Part shown: one piece after another, positions 1 through 7,352 of the stretch
Layout: each line of letters starts with the position of its first letter
Position numbering within the stretch: the first letter of the stretch is position 1
Source: an uncultured Streptomyces sp.
GTDB taxonomy: Bacteria; Actinomycetota; Actinomycetes; Streptomycetales; Streptomycetaceae
Direction of reading: 5' to 3'
Length of the DNA stretch: 64,000 bases
Assembly: GCF_947488945.1 (NCBI RefSeq)
Contig: NZ_CANLBS010000004.1
Location: 372,001 to 436,000 of the forward strand
Program-made: the position numbers and the translations under genes
Notes under the pieces: generated by a model
What the model was told of the DNA's origin: nothing
The model's database searches: none
The model's input: only the letters and a program-made list of their open reading frames with translations

Positions 1-315
1 CCCGAGGGGGTCCAGGGCAAGCACGTCAGCGAGGCCGCCCGGCAGGGCGACCCGGTCGCCATCGACTCGTTCCGCGAGCTGGCCCGCTGGGCCGGCGCCG
101 GACTCGCCGACCTCGCCTCGCTCTTCGACCCGTCCGCCTTCATCGTCGGCGGCGGCGTCTCCGACGAGGGCGAGCTTGTCCTCGACCCCATCCGCAAGTC
201 CTTCCGCCGCTGGCTGATCGGCGGCGAATGGCGTCCGCACGCCCAGGTACTCGCCGCCCAGCTCGGCGGCAAGGCCGGCCTGGTCGGCGCCGCCGACCTG
301 GCCCGCCAGGGCTGA
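1..315 (+). CDS. glkA: ROK-family glucokinase, C-terminal part (gene cut by window edge)
   Basis: Reading frame 1 is open from the first base to TGA at 313-315 and gives 104 residues. It contains FIVGGGVSDEG, a typical ROK sugar-kinase segment near the C-terminus, and ends GLVGAADLARQG, as Streptomyces glucokinases do. The family phosphorylates glucose with ATP in the cytoplasm and in Streptomyces takes part in glucose repression. The N-terminal ATP-binding site and the zinc-binding ROK signature lie outside the window, so substrate choice cannot be checked. A 12-bp hairpin follows the stop codon. The glkA symbol rests on resemblance to the Streptomyces enzyme and on the neighbouring gene order as I remember it. 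Confidence 0.85.
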   Translation, partial: PEGVQGKHVSEAARQGDPVAIDSFRELARWAGAGLADLASLFDPSAFIVGGGVSDEGELVLDPIRKSFRRWLIGGEWRPHAQVLAAQLGGKAGLVGAADLARQG

Positions 316-331
316 TCCGCACCGACGCACC

Positions 332-367
332 GACGCCCGCCGCGCCCTCCGGGGTGCGGCGGGCGTC
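332..367. terminator. Hairpin terminator after the glucokinase gene
   Basis: Perfect 12-bp inverted repeat (GACGCCCGCCGC at 332-343, GCGGCGGGCGTC at 356-367) with a 12-nt loop, 17 bases after the glucokinase stop. There is no T-tract, which is common for Streptomyces terminators. Confidence 0.6.
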
Positions 368-372
368 CGTCG

Positions 373-378
373 TAGGGT
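373..378 (+). promoter_or_regulatory. -10 element (TAGGGT) of a probable leaderless promoter
   Basis: TAGGGT ends 7 nt before the ATG at 386. It fits the TANNNT pattern of vegetative Streptomyces promoters and puts the expected transcription start on the A of that ATG. No Shine-Dalgarno sequence precedes the gene. No good -35 hexamer was found. Confidence 0.5.
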
Positions 379-385
379 GGCGCGC

Positions 386-1138
386 ATGGTCATGACGCCG
401 CTGCCCGAGTCCCGTACGGAGGCGGACGGTTCGGCCGTCGTCCGGGTGCTCGGCTACAACATCCGCTCGATGCGCGACGACACCGCCGCCCTGGCCCGTG
501 TGGTGCGCGCGTGTGCCCCGGACCTGGTGCTGGTCCAGGAGGCGCCGCGGTTCTTCCGCTGGCGCAAGGCCGCCGCCCGGCTGGCCGCCGCGACCGATCT
601 GGTGATCCTCTCCGGCGGCGCCACCGCCGCCGGGCCGATGCTGCTGTGCTCGCTGCGGGCCGGCGTCGAGCGCACCGAGGACGTCCTGCTGCCGCGCACA
701 CCGGGGATGCACCGCAGGGGCTTCGCCACCGCCGTCGTGACGATCGCGGGCACCCGGATCGGGTTGCTGAGCTGCCACCTCGGCCTCGGGCGGGACGAGC
801 GGCCGGTTCAGGCGCGGGCCGCACTGGAACGACTGGAGGCGATGGACGTCCGGCACGTGATCGCGGGCGGCGACCTCAACGAGGGACCGGAGGGGCCGGC
901 CTTCCGGCTGCTCGCCGGACGGCTCCAGGACTGCCGGGCCCACGCACCGTGGGGCGGGGCGGACACCTTCCCGGCCGACGGCCCCCGGCGGCGCATCGAC
1001 GCGCTCTTCGCCGGTCCGGGCATCGAGGTACTGGGCTGCGGGGTCCCGTCCTCGCTGCCCGGCGTCAGCGGCGACGACCTGCGGGCCGCCACCGACCACC
1101 TGCCGGTCCTGGCGGCGCTGCGGGTGCCGGCGGAGTGA
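386..1138 (+). CDS. Endonuclease/exonuclease/phosphatase (EEP) family protein
   Basis: Protein of 250 residues with the order of EEP (DNase I-like) motifs: GYNIRSMRDD near the N-terminus (Asn for metal binding), VQEAP with the metal-binding Glu, GGDLNEGP in the second half (catalytic Asp-x-Asn) and ATDHLPV near the end (Asp-His pair). Such enzymes hydrolyse phosphodiesters in nucleic acids, lipids or small molecules; the substrate cannot be told from sequence. No signal peptide is visible, so it is probably cytoplasmic. I chose ATG 386 because a TAGGGT hexamer lies 7 nt upstream; GTG 377 and ATG 392 are alternatives. It converges on the next gene across a 20-bp hairpin. Confidence 0.8.
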   Translation: MVMTPLPESRTEADGSAVVRVLGYNIRSMRDDTAALARVVRACAPDLVLVQEAPRFFRWRKAAARLAAATDLVILSGGATAAGPMLLCSLRAGVERTEDVLLPRTPGMHRRGFATAVVTIAGTRIGLLSCHLGLGRDERPVQARAALERLEAMDVRHVIAGGDLNEGPEGPAFRLLAGRLQDCRAHAPWGGADTFPADGPRRRIDALFAGPGIEVLGCGVPSSLPGVSGDDLRAATDHLPVLAALRVPAE

Positions 1139-1147
1139 CGGGCGGAC

Positions 1148-1192
1148 CGGTCGGCGTCCGCGCACGGGCGGTCCGTGCGCGGACGCCGACCG
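1148..1192. terminator. Bidirectional hairpin terminator between convergent genes
   Basis: A perfect 20-bp inverted repeat (1148-1167 and 1173-1192) with a 5-nt loop lies between the stop codons of the convergent EEP and membrane-protein genes. It is one of the strongest hairpins in the window and should stop transcription from both sides. Confidence 0.8.
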
Positions 1193-1200
1193 ACGGGGCG

Positions 1201-2025
1201 TCAGACGACCGCGCCCCGGCCCGGATCGCCCATCTCCTCGTCATCGTCGTCGTGCGGCATCCGCGCCACCAGGGTGGCGAACCCGCCGAGGAACCCGCCG
1301 ATGCAGACCGTCGTCAGCCACCAGGTCATCTCCCAGCCCAGCAGCACCGTGAGGAGCATCAGGACCGGGCCCCCGACGACGCCGAGCCAGGCGAATTTCG
1401 CCGTGGCGTCGGCCTCCGGGAGCGGCGGCGGCTCCGGCGGGACGAAGTGGCCCTCGTCGTCCTCGTCCGCCCCGGACGCGCCCTTCGCCTTGGCTCCGCC
1501 CTTCGCCTTCCCCGCGACGGCTTCGTCCGTCTCCGGCTCGTCGAGGGTGTAGTCCCGGGGGCCGACGCCCGGTGCGAAGACGACGGAGCTGCCGAGCGCC
1601 GCCTTGTCGGCGTTCCGCCCGGCCGCGTCGGCATCGTCCCGGTCGGGCTCGATCACGTTGATCTGGTTCTCGTCGGGGAGGTACAGGTCCTCGATCGGCT
1701 TGAAGGGCTTGGCGCCCGGCGGGTCCGGCGGCTCGTCCCCGTACCCGGCGACGATCGCGGCCCACGCCGCGTCCTCGTCGAGCGGCAGCGGCTCGGCGGG
1801 CGCGGCCGGGGTCTCGGGGGCGGCGGCCTCGGGGGCGGCGGCCTCCGGCTCCCCGGCGGGGACGACGGTCTCCGCGGCGGGCAGGGCGGTCTCCGCAGCG
1901 GGTACGGGGGTCTCCAAGGCGGAGCTCTCCGGGGCGGCGCTTGCCGGAGCGGCCGCGGGCCCCTCCGTCGGCAGCGGCTCGCGCCCCTCGTCGCCGCCCG
2001 TGCGTTCCGCGTCGTGCTCAGTCAC
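1201..2025 (-). CDS. Membrane protein with long acidic Ala/Pro-rich N-terminal region
   Basis: A 274-residue protein. The first two thirds are low complexity, rich in Ala, Glu and Pro, with several acidic stretches. The end holds two hydrophobic segments (WLGVVGGPVLMLLTVLLGW and a second ending GGFLGGFATLV) followed by an acidic tail. That suggests a bitopic or hairpin membrane anchor with a disordered cytoplasmic or surface domain. The GTG start overlaps the stop of the upstream hydrolase gene by 8 nt (GTGACTGA), so the two are almost certainly co-translated. No catalytic motif is visible. Homologues next to the hydrolase gene are, as I recall, usual in Streptomyces, but I know no assigned function. 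Confidence 0.7.
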   Translation of the reverse strand: MTEHDAERTGGDEGREPLPTEGPAAAPASAAPESSALETPVPAAETALPAAETVVPAGEPEAAAPEAAAPETPAAPAEPLPLDEDAAWAAIVAGYGDEPPDPPGAKPFKPIEDLYLPDENQINVIEPDRDDADAAGRNADKAALGSSVVFAPGVGPRDYTLDEPETDEAVAGKAKGGAKAKGASGADEDDEGHFVPPEPPPLPEADATAKFAWLGVVGGPVLMLLTVLLGWEMTWWLTTVCIGGFLGGFATLVARMPHDDDDEEMGDPGRGAVV

Positions 2026-2797
2026 CGGACCTGCTCCCCTTCTCCGTGACACCGGGTGCGAGCCGCTCGACGAACCGGACGCTCCGGTCGAAGACAAGCC
2101 CCGCATCGTGGTCCAACGTCGCGACGTGGTAGCTCTGTTCCAGCAGGACCTCCTCGACGTCCCTGGAGGAGATCCGGCTCAGGACGCGCGCCGAGTCGGC
2201 GGGCGGCACCACGTGGTCCTGCGGGCTGTGCAGCAGCAGCACCGGCTGCGTCACCTGCGGCAGTTCGGCGTCGACCAGCCGGAAGAAGTTCCGCAGCGAG
2301 TGGGCCGCGTGCAGCGGCACCCGGTGGTACCCGACCTCCTCCGAGCCCTCCAGCGCGATGTCGGAGACCACGCCCTTCGTCGTGCGCACCAGGTGGCGGG
2401 CGACCGGCAGCGCGTGCGCGGACAGGCCGTGCACCTTGTTGGCCGGGTTCACCAGCACCAGGCCCGCCACGTCGTGCCCGTGCCGGGCCGCGAGCCGCAG
2501 GGCCAGCGCGCCGCCCATCGACAGCCCGAAGACGAACACGGTGTCGCAGGAGTCGCGCAGCACCCGCAGTTCCCGGTCGACCTCGGCGTACCAGTCCTGC
2601 CAGCCGGTGACCGCCATGTCCTCCCAGCGGGTGCCGTGGCCGGGCAGCAGCGGCAGCGAGACGGTCAGCCCGCGGGCGGCCAGGTGGTCGGCCCAGGGGC
2701 GCAGCGACTGGGGTGTTCCGGTGAATCCGTGACAGAGGAGGACGCCGGCCTCTCCGCCCTGGTGGCGGAACGGCTCGGCTCCGGGAAGGACCGGCAC
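2018..2797 (-). CDS. Alpha/beta hydrolase, carboxylesterase/monoacylglycerol-lipase type
   Basis: A 259-residue serine hydrolase. LLCHGFTGTPQSL supplies the oxyanion-hole HGF motif, FGLSMGGALAL is the nucleophile elbow (G-L-S-M-G), HSPQDHVVPP carries the likely catalytic Asp, and SYHVATLDHD the catalytic His, the usual order for carboxylesterase Est30-like and lysophospholipase-like enzymes. Substrate is probably a short acyl ester; the physiological one is unknown. I chose GTG 2797 because AGGAG sits 7 nt upstream and the domain starts there; longer in-frame extensions are antisense to the acyltransferase gene and not believable. It is translationally coupled to the membrane-protein gene downstream. 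The divergent acyltransferase gene suggests a lipid-related context, which is inference. Confidence 0.88.
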   Translation of the reverse strand: MPVLPGAEPFRHQGGEAGVLLCHGFTGTPQSLRPWADHLAARGLTVSLPLLPGHGTRWEDMAVTGWQDWYAEVDRELRVLRDSCDTVFVFGLSMGGALALRLAARHGHDVAGLVLVNPANKVHGLSAHALPVARHLVRTTKGVVSDIALEGSEEVGYHRVPLHAAHSLRNFFRLVDAELPQVTQPVLLLHSPQDHVVPPADSARVLSRISSRDVEEVLLEQSYHVATLDHDAGLVFDRSVRFVERLAPGVTEKGSRSGD

Positions 2798-3121
2798 CGC
2801 GGTCTCCTGTTCGTGAGGCTGGACGACGGCTGGACGACGGGCTGGAAGGGGTCGGGAAGGGGCGGGCGACGGGACGGCGGGCACGGGAGCGGCCGGGGTG
2901 GCCGGACGCCGCGGGTGGGACGAGTCCGGAGAGGCGCGGAGAGCGCCGGAGGCTTGTTCGGGGAGCGCGCGGGCACCTGCGAAAGGGATGACTTCACCGT
3001 ACGCGACCGGGCCGACACCGACCAGGGCCGTCCCGCATCCCGGCCCCCGTCGCACGGCCCGTGCCGCGGGGCGGCGGACAGGACGGACCAGTGCGGTCCG
3101 ACGGCACACAGGAGGCCCGGG
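2798..3121. other. Divergent intergenic region between hydrolase and acyltransferase genes
   Basis: About 324 bases with no believable gene on either strand. It must hold the promoters of both flanking genes. The part near 2818-2850 repeats a short CTGGACGAC-like unit. The only clear signal is AGGAGG at 3110-3115, the ribosome-binding site of the acyltransferase gene. Confidence 0.6.
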
Positions 3122-3916
3122 TTGATCTACGGAGCGACGAAACTCGTCCTCGGCTCCACGCTGAAGGCCGCCTTCCGGCCGTGGGTGGAAGGGCTGGAGA
3201 ACGTTCCGGCCACCGGCCCGGCGATTTTGGCCGGCAACCACCTCTCGTTCTCGGACTCCTTCTTCCTGCCGGCGGTGCTCGACCGCAAGGTCGTCTTCAT
3301 CGCCAAGGACGAGTACTTCACCTCGCCCGGGGTGAGGGGCCGGCTGACGGCGGCCTTCTTCAAGGGCATCGGCCAACTGCCGGTGGACCGGTCCGGGGCG
3401 CGCGGCGCGGGGGAGGCCGCGGTCCGGGCGGGCGTCAAGGTGCTGGAGGAGGGCGGCCTGTTCGGCATCTATCCCGAGGGCACCCGCTCCCCGGACGGCC
3501 GCCTCTACCGGGGCAAGCCGGGCGGTCTCGCCCGGATCGCGCTGGCCACCGGCGCCCCGGTGATCCCGGTCGCCATGATCGGCACCGACAAGATCCAGCC
3601 GCCGGGCCGGGTGGTGCCCAAGCTGATGCGTCCGGGCATCCGGATCGGCCGCCCGCTGGACTTCCGCCGCTACGAGGGCATGGACCAGGACCGCTTCATC
3701 CAGCGTTCGCTCACCGACGAGGTGATGTACGAGCTGATGAAGCTGTCCGGCCAGGAGTACGTGGACGTCTACGCCACCGCCGCCAAGCGCCGGATCGCGG
3801 AAGAGGCGCGGAGAGCGGCGGAGGCGGGCGGCGCGGCGGAGTCCTGGAGCGGGACGGGGACGGGCAGCGGGGCGGAGGCCCGCGAGACCGGCCCGTCCGC
3901 ACCGGCCGCCGGATAG
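3122..3916 (+). CDS. plsC: 1-acyl-sn-glycerol-3-phosphate acyltransferase family protein
   Basis: A 264-residue PlsC-type acyltransferase that should transfer an acyl chain to lysophosphatidic acid or a related acceptor at the inner face of the membrane. Motif I NHLSFSD (H-x4-D catalytic pair), motif II around KGIGQLPVDR, and motif III FGIYPEGTRSPDG are all present and correctly spaced, and VIPVAMIGTDKI matches motif IV. The C-terminal 50 residues are Ala/Gly/Ser-rich and poorly conserved. The start is the rare TTG at 3122: it gives the conserved opening LIYGATK and has AGGAGG 6 nt upstream, whereas longer frames run into the antisense hydrolase gene. A mycobacterial relative lies in a comparable neighbourhood (see findings). 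Confidence 0.88.
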   Translation: MIYGATKLVLGSTLKAAFRPWVEGLENVPATGPAILAGNHLSFSDSFFLPAVLDRKVVFIAKDEYFTSPGVRGRLTAAFFKGIGQLPVDRSGARGAGEAAVRAGVKVLEEGGLFGIYPEGTRSPDGRLYRGKPGGLARIALATGAPVIPVAMIGTDKIQPPGRVVPKLMRPGIRIGRPLDFRRYEGMDQDRFIQRSLTDEVMYELMKLSGQEYVDVYATAAKRRIAEEARRAAEAGGAAESWSGTGTGSGAEARETGPSAPAAG

Positions 3917-4207
3917 GGGCCCCGCCCGCGCCGGCCCTCGCCCGCGCCGGTCCTCCGCCCGCGCCCGGCCCCGTCCGCGCCGGCCACCGGACAGGGCCGC
4001 GCGCCCGGCCCCCGTCCGGGTCCGCTCCACCGCTCACCCGACGGTCCCGGGTACACCGCCCGGCGGTCCGGGGCACGCCGGAGCGGAACGTTCCGCGTGC
4101 GGCGCGCGTCGTTGCGGGGGGAGCCGTGCGACGGCGGCCCGCCCCCGGAGCCGTAGGCTGCCGGGTGGAGCGGCCGGGCCGGGCGGCCCGGACCGGAGGT
4201 GGGGGAG
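3917..4207. promoter_or_regulatory. Region upstream of macS with a perfect 14-bp palindrome
   Basis: No gene is seen in these 291 bases. The first part is made of imperfect CGCCCGCGCCGG-like repeats. At 4083-4096 lies the perfect palindrome GCGGAACGTTCCGC, about 112 bases before the chosen macS start, a plausible operator. TAGGCT at 4153-4158 could be a -10 element. GGAGG at 4195-4199 is the ribosome-binding site for the ATG at 4208. Confidence 0.45.
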
Positions 4208-5443
4208 ATGGCGGCACGCGAACGCGTCGTACGCATGTCGGTGGAGCAGCCGATGTGGCGGGCGCTGTCGGCGTACCGCGTGCTCACCGTGGGGTACGCC
4301 CTGCTGCTGGCGGGCTTCGGCCGCGGCGAGTACGAACGCCCCTGGGTGGCCGCCGCGTTCCTCGGCTTCCTGACCCTCTGGACCCTGGCCACCCTGCCCC
4401 GGGTGGCCTCCGCCGCGAGCTGCACCCGGCGCTTCCTCGGCGCGGACCTGGTGGTCGCGCTCACCGGGATACTGCTGACCCCGGTCGCCGACCTCGACGC
4501 CCGGCACATGGACGGCTCGACCCTCCCGTCGATCTGGACGGCGGGCGCGGTGCTCGCCTGGGCGCTCAAGGGCGGCTGGCGGTGGGCGGCGTTCGCGTCG
4601 ACCTTCGTCGCCGTCGCCAACATCGTCGAGCGCGGCGAGGCCAGCCGCGACACCTTCCACAACGTGCTGCTGGTCTGGCTCGCCTCCATCGCCATCGGGT
4701 ACGTCGTCGAGGTCGCGCGGGCCAGTGAACGCACCCTGGCCCGCGCCCTGGAGATCGAGGCCGCCACCCGGGAGCGCGAGCGGCTCGCCCGCGACATCCA
4801 CGACGGCGTCCTCCAGGTGCTGGCCATGGTGCAGCGCCGGGGGAACGCGCTCGGCGGCGAGGCCGCGGAGCTGGGCCGGCTGGCGGGGGAGCAGGAGATC
4901 GCGCTGCGCACCCTGGTCTCCAGCGGTCTGGTGCCGCCCACCCGCGTCTCGGAGGACGCCTCCCGGGGCGCGGTGGTCCGCGTCGTGGAGGTCGGTCCCG
5001 AGCCCGGCGGGGACGAGGACGGCGCGGGAGAGTGCGACCTGCGGGCGCTGCTCGCCCCGCACGCCGGGCCCCGGACCAGCTTCGCCGGGCCCGGCACCCC
5101 GGTGCCGCTGCCCTCGGCGGCGGCGCGGGAGATCGCCGCGGCGGTCGGAGCGGCCCTGGACAACGTCCGGGCGCACGCCGGACCGGACGCGCGGGCCTGG
5201 ATCCTGGTCGAGGACGAGCCCGACGAGGTCGTCGTGACGGTCCGGGACGACGGGCCCGGCATCCCGGAGGGGCGGCTCGCCCAGGCCGAGGGCGAGGGCC
5301 GGCTCGGCGTCGCGCTCTCCATCCGGGGGCGGCTGCGCGATCTCGGCGGGACGGCGGAGTGGGTGTCGGTGCCCGGACAGGGCACCGAGGTGGAGTTGAA
5401 GGTTCCGAAGGCACGGCGGGGGAAGGCAGGATCGGCACGATGA
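4208..5443 (+). CDS. macS: MacS-family membrane sensor histidine kinase
   Basis: A 411-residue kinase. The N-terminal half has several hydrophobic segments (about residues 20-165), so the sensor domain is embedded in the membrane. The dimerisation/phosphoacceptor helix follows with RERERLARDIHDGVLQVL, the HisKA_3 (NarL-partner) signature whose His is the phosphorylation site. The ATPase domain has ALDNVRAHA (N box) and VRDDGPGIPEG (G1 box). The response regulator starts inside the stop codon (ATGA at 5440-5443), so the pair is one operon. Family knowledge: MacRS of S. coelicolor affects development, antibiotic production and membrane-protein genes. ATG 4208 is chosen because GGAGG lies 8 nt upstream; GTG 4199 is possible. 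Confidence 0.85.
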   Translation: MAARERVVRMSVEQPMWRALSAYRVLTVGYALLLAGFGRGEYERPWVAAAFLGFLTLWTLATLPRVASAASCTRRFLGADLVVALTGILLTPVADLDARHMDGSTLPSIWTAGAVLAWALKGGWRWAAFASTFVAVANIVERGEASRDTFHNVLLVWLASIAIGYVVEVARASERTLARALEIEAATRERERLARDIHDGVLQVLAMVQRRGNALGGEAAELGRLAGEQEIALRTLVSSGLVPPTRVSEDASRGAVVRVVEVGPEPGGDEDGAGECDLRALLAPHAGPRTSFAGPGTPVPLPSAAAREIAAAVGAALDNVRAHAGPDARAWILVEDEPDEVVVTVRDDGPGIPEGRLAQAEGEGRLGVALSIRGRLRDLGGTAEWVSVPGQGTEVELKVPKARRGKAGSAR

Positions 5444-6135
5444 GTACGCACGAGCAGGCACAGGAGACCGGCCGTCCGCCGGTGCGGGTGATGGTGGTGG
5501 ACGACCACCCGATGTGGCGGGACGCGGTCGCCCGCGACCTGGCGGAATCCGGCTTCGACGTGGTGGCGACGGCGGGCGACGGCCCGCAGGCGGTGCGCCG
5601 GGCCAAGGCCGTCCACCCGGACGTGCTGGTCCTCGATCTGAATCTGCCCGGCATGCCCGGCGCCCAGGTCTGCAAGGAACTGGTGGGGCTGCTGCCGGGC
5701 CTGCGCGTCCTGGTGCTCTCCGCCAGCGGTGAGCACGCCGACGTCCTGGAGGCGGTGAAGTCCGGGGCCACCGGCTACCTGCTGAAGTCGGCCAGCACGC
5801 AGGAGCTGACCGAGGCCGTACGCTCCACCGCCGTCGGCGACCCCGTCTTCACCCCCGGACTGGCCGGGCTGGTCCTCGGGGAGTACCGACGGCTGGCCTC
5901 CGACCCGGCGCCGGCCGCCCCGGACGAGCCGAAGGCGCCGCGCCTCACCGACCGGGAGACCGAGGTGCTGCGGCTGGTCGCCAAGGGGCTGTCGTACAAG
6001 CAGATCGCGGAGCGGCTGGTCATCTCGCACCGCACGGTCCAGAACCATGTACAGAACACCCTCGGGAAACTGCAGCTGCACAACCGGGTGGAGCTCGTCC
6101 GGTACGCCATCGAACGGGGTCTGGACGACGTCTGA
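5440..6135 (+). CDS. macR: MacR-type LuxR/NarL-family response regulator
   Basis: A 231-residue regulator. The receiver domain has the acidic pair VVDDHPMWRD, the phosphoacceptor Asp in VLDLNLPGMPG, the conserved Ser in VLSASGE and Lys in YLLKSAS. A short Pro/Ala linker leads to a LuxR-type helix-turn-helix (LTDRETEVLRLVAKGLSYKQ through ISHRTVQNHVQNTLGKL). It should bind DNA as a dimer once phosphorylated by MacS. The ATG overlaps the kinase stop by 4 nt. From memory, the S. coelicolor homologue recognises a TGAGTAC-N2-GTACTCA box; a 12/14 match occurs at 26470-26485 before a membrane-protein gene in this window. Confidence 0.88.
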   Translation: MSTHEQAQETGRPPVRVMVVDDHPMWRDAVARDLAESGFDVVATAGDGPQAVRRAKAVHPDVLVLDLNLPGMPGAQVCKELVGLLPGLRVLVLSASGEHADVLEAVKSGATGYLLKSASTQELTEAVRSTAVGDPVFTPGLAGLVLGEYRRLASDPAPAAPDEPKAPRLTDRETEVLRLVAKGLSYKQIAERLVISHRTVQNHVQNTLGKLQLHNRVELVRYAIERGLDDV

Positions 6136-6265
6136 GGGGTGCCCGGACAGGGGCCGTCCGCCGGTGCGGCGGGCGACTTTCCGCCCAGCATAGAACCGGA
6201 CATAGCGGTGTAATGTTCGCTTCGATCGACCCGCAGCAGCAAGGCTCGACCCGATGGGAGCAGTC

Positions 6266-7270
6266 GTGGAAATCTTGGCGTTCGGGGTCCAGGCGGACGA
6301 GAAGCCGCTGATCGAGAAGGCGTTCTCGGGCAAGCACCGGGTGCGGTGCCTCGACGTCTTCCTCAACCGGGACACCGCCCCCATCGCCGCCGGCTACGAG
6401 GTGGTGCTGACCAGTGTCAACGCCGACCTGAGCGGCCCGGTGCTGCAGACCCTGGCGGCCGGCGGCACCCAGCTGATCGCCCAGCGCTCCACCGGCTTCA
6501 ACAACATCGACCTGGACGTGGCCGAGCGGCTCGCCCTGCGGGTCGCCCGGGTCTCCTCCTACTCCCCCTACTCCGTCGCCGAGTTCGCCTGGACCCTGGC
6601 CATGGCGGTCAACCGCCGGGTCATCCGGGCGGCCGGCCGCACCCGGGACTTCGACTTCCGGCTCGACGGCCTGCTCGGCCGGGACATGCACGGCCGCACG
6701 GTCGGCGTCCTCGGCACCGGCAAGATCGGCGAGGCCTTCACCCGGATCGCCCACGGCTTCGGCATGAAGCTGCTCGGCTGGGACGTCGCGCAGAACCCCG
6801 CCTGCCTCGAACTCGGCATGGAGTACGTGGAGAAGGAGCGGCTGTTCGCCGAGGCGGACCTGGTCAGCCTGCACGTGCCGCTGCTGCCCTCGACCCAGCA
6901 CATCATCGACAAGGACGCGCTGGCCGCGATGAAGGACGACGCGATCCTGGTGAACTCCAGCCGCGGCGGCCTGATCGACACGAGCGCCCTCGTCCAGGAG
7001 CTGCGGGCCGGCCGCTTCCTCGGCGTCGGACTCGACGTCTACGAGGCCGAGGCGGGTCTCTTCTTCCTGGACAAGTCGCTGGAGGTCGTGGACGACGACA
7101 CCCTCGCCCGGCTGGTGACCTTCCCGAACGTCATCGTCACCTCCCACCAGGCGTACTACACCGAGGACGCGGTCGGGCAGATCATCGCGGCGACCGTGCG
7201 CAACGTCGACGACTGGCAGGCCGGCCGCCGGAGCGAGAACGTCCTGGTCCCGGCGGCCCAACGGGGCTGA
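6266..7270 (+). CDS. ldhA: D-isomer 2-hydroxyacid dehydrogenase, D-lactate dehydrogenase-like
   Basis: A 334-residue NAD-dependent enzyme expected to interconvert D-lactate and pyruvate, or a related pair. The N-terminal catalytic domain contains AQRSTGFNNID (substrate loop). The nucleotide-binding fold has VGVLGTGKIGEAF, then LVSLHVPLLPST, NSSRGGLID with the catalytic Arg, GLDVYEAE with the catalytic Glu, and the catalytic His in VTSHQAYYT. The FLDKS segment is typical of D-LDH-type members. I prefer GTG 6266 because the conserved start VEILAFGVQADEK begins there and GGGAG precedes it; ATG 6254 would add four residues. TAATGT near 6212 may be the -10. No Rex operator was found upstream. Confidence 0.85.
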   Translation: MEILAFGVQADEKPLIEKAFSGKHRVRCLDVFLNRDTAPIAAGYEVVLTSVNADLSGPVLQTLAAGGTQLIAQRSTGFNNIDLDVAERLALRVARVSSYSPYSVAEFAWTLAMAVNRRVIRAAGRTRDFDFRLDGLLGRDMHGRTVGVLGTGKIGEAFTRIAHGFGMKLLGWDVAQNPACLELGMEYVEKERLFAEADLVSLHVPLLPSTQHIIDKDALAAMKDDAILVNSSRGGLIDTSALVQELRAGRFLGVGLDVYEAEAGLFFLDKSLEVVDDDTLARLVTFPNVIVTSHQAYYTEDAVGQIIAATVRNVDDWQAGRRSENVLVPAAQRG

Positions 7271-7273
7271 CCG

Positions 7274-7334
7274 GCGGCCGGGGGCCGGGACCGCGTCCCG
7301 GCATCCCCGTCCCGGCGCCCCGCTCCCCGGCCGC
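7274..7334. terminator. Nested hairpin terminator between convergent genes
   Basis: Outer 10-bp arms GCGGCCGGGG (7274-7283) and CCCCGGCCGC (7325-7334) enclose a second hairpin CCGGGA/TCCCGG (7285-7301). It lies between the convergent dehydrogenase and anthranilate synthase genes and can serve both. Confidence 0.6.
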
Positions 7335-7352
7335 ACGGCCCGCGCGACCCGC

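Noticed and set aside
140..1165. Long minus-strand frame opposite the glucokinase and EEP genes
   Set aside because: It is an antisense shadow typical of GC-rich DNA; the plus-strand proteins carry the conserved motifs.
6136..6265. Rex (redox) operator upstream of the D-lactate dehydrogenase-like gene
   Set aside because: No TGTGAAC-N-GTTCACA-like inverted repeat is present.
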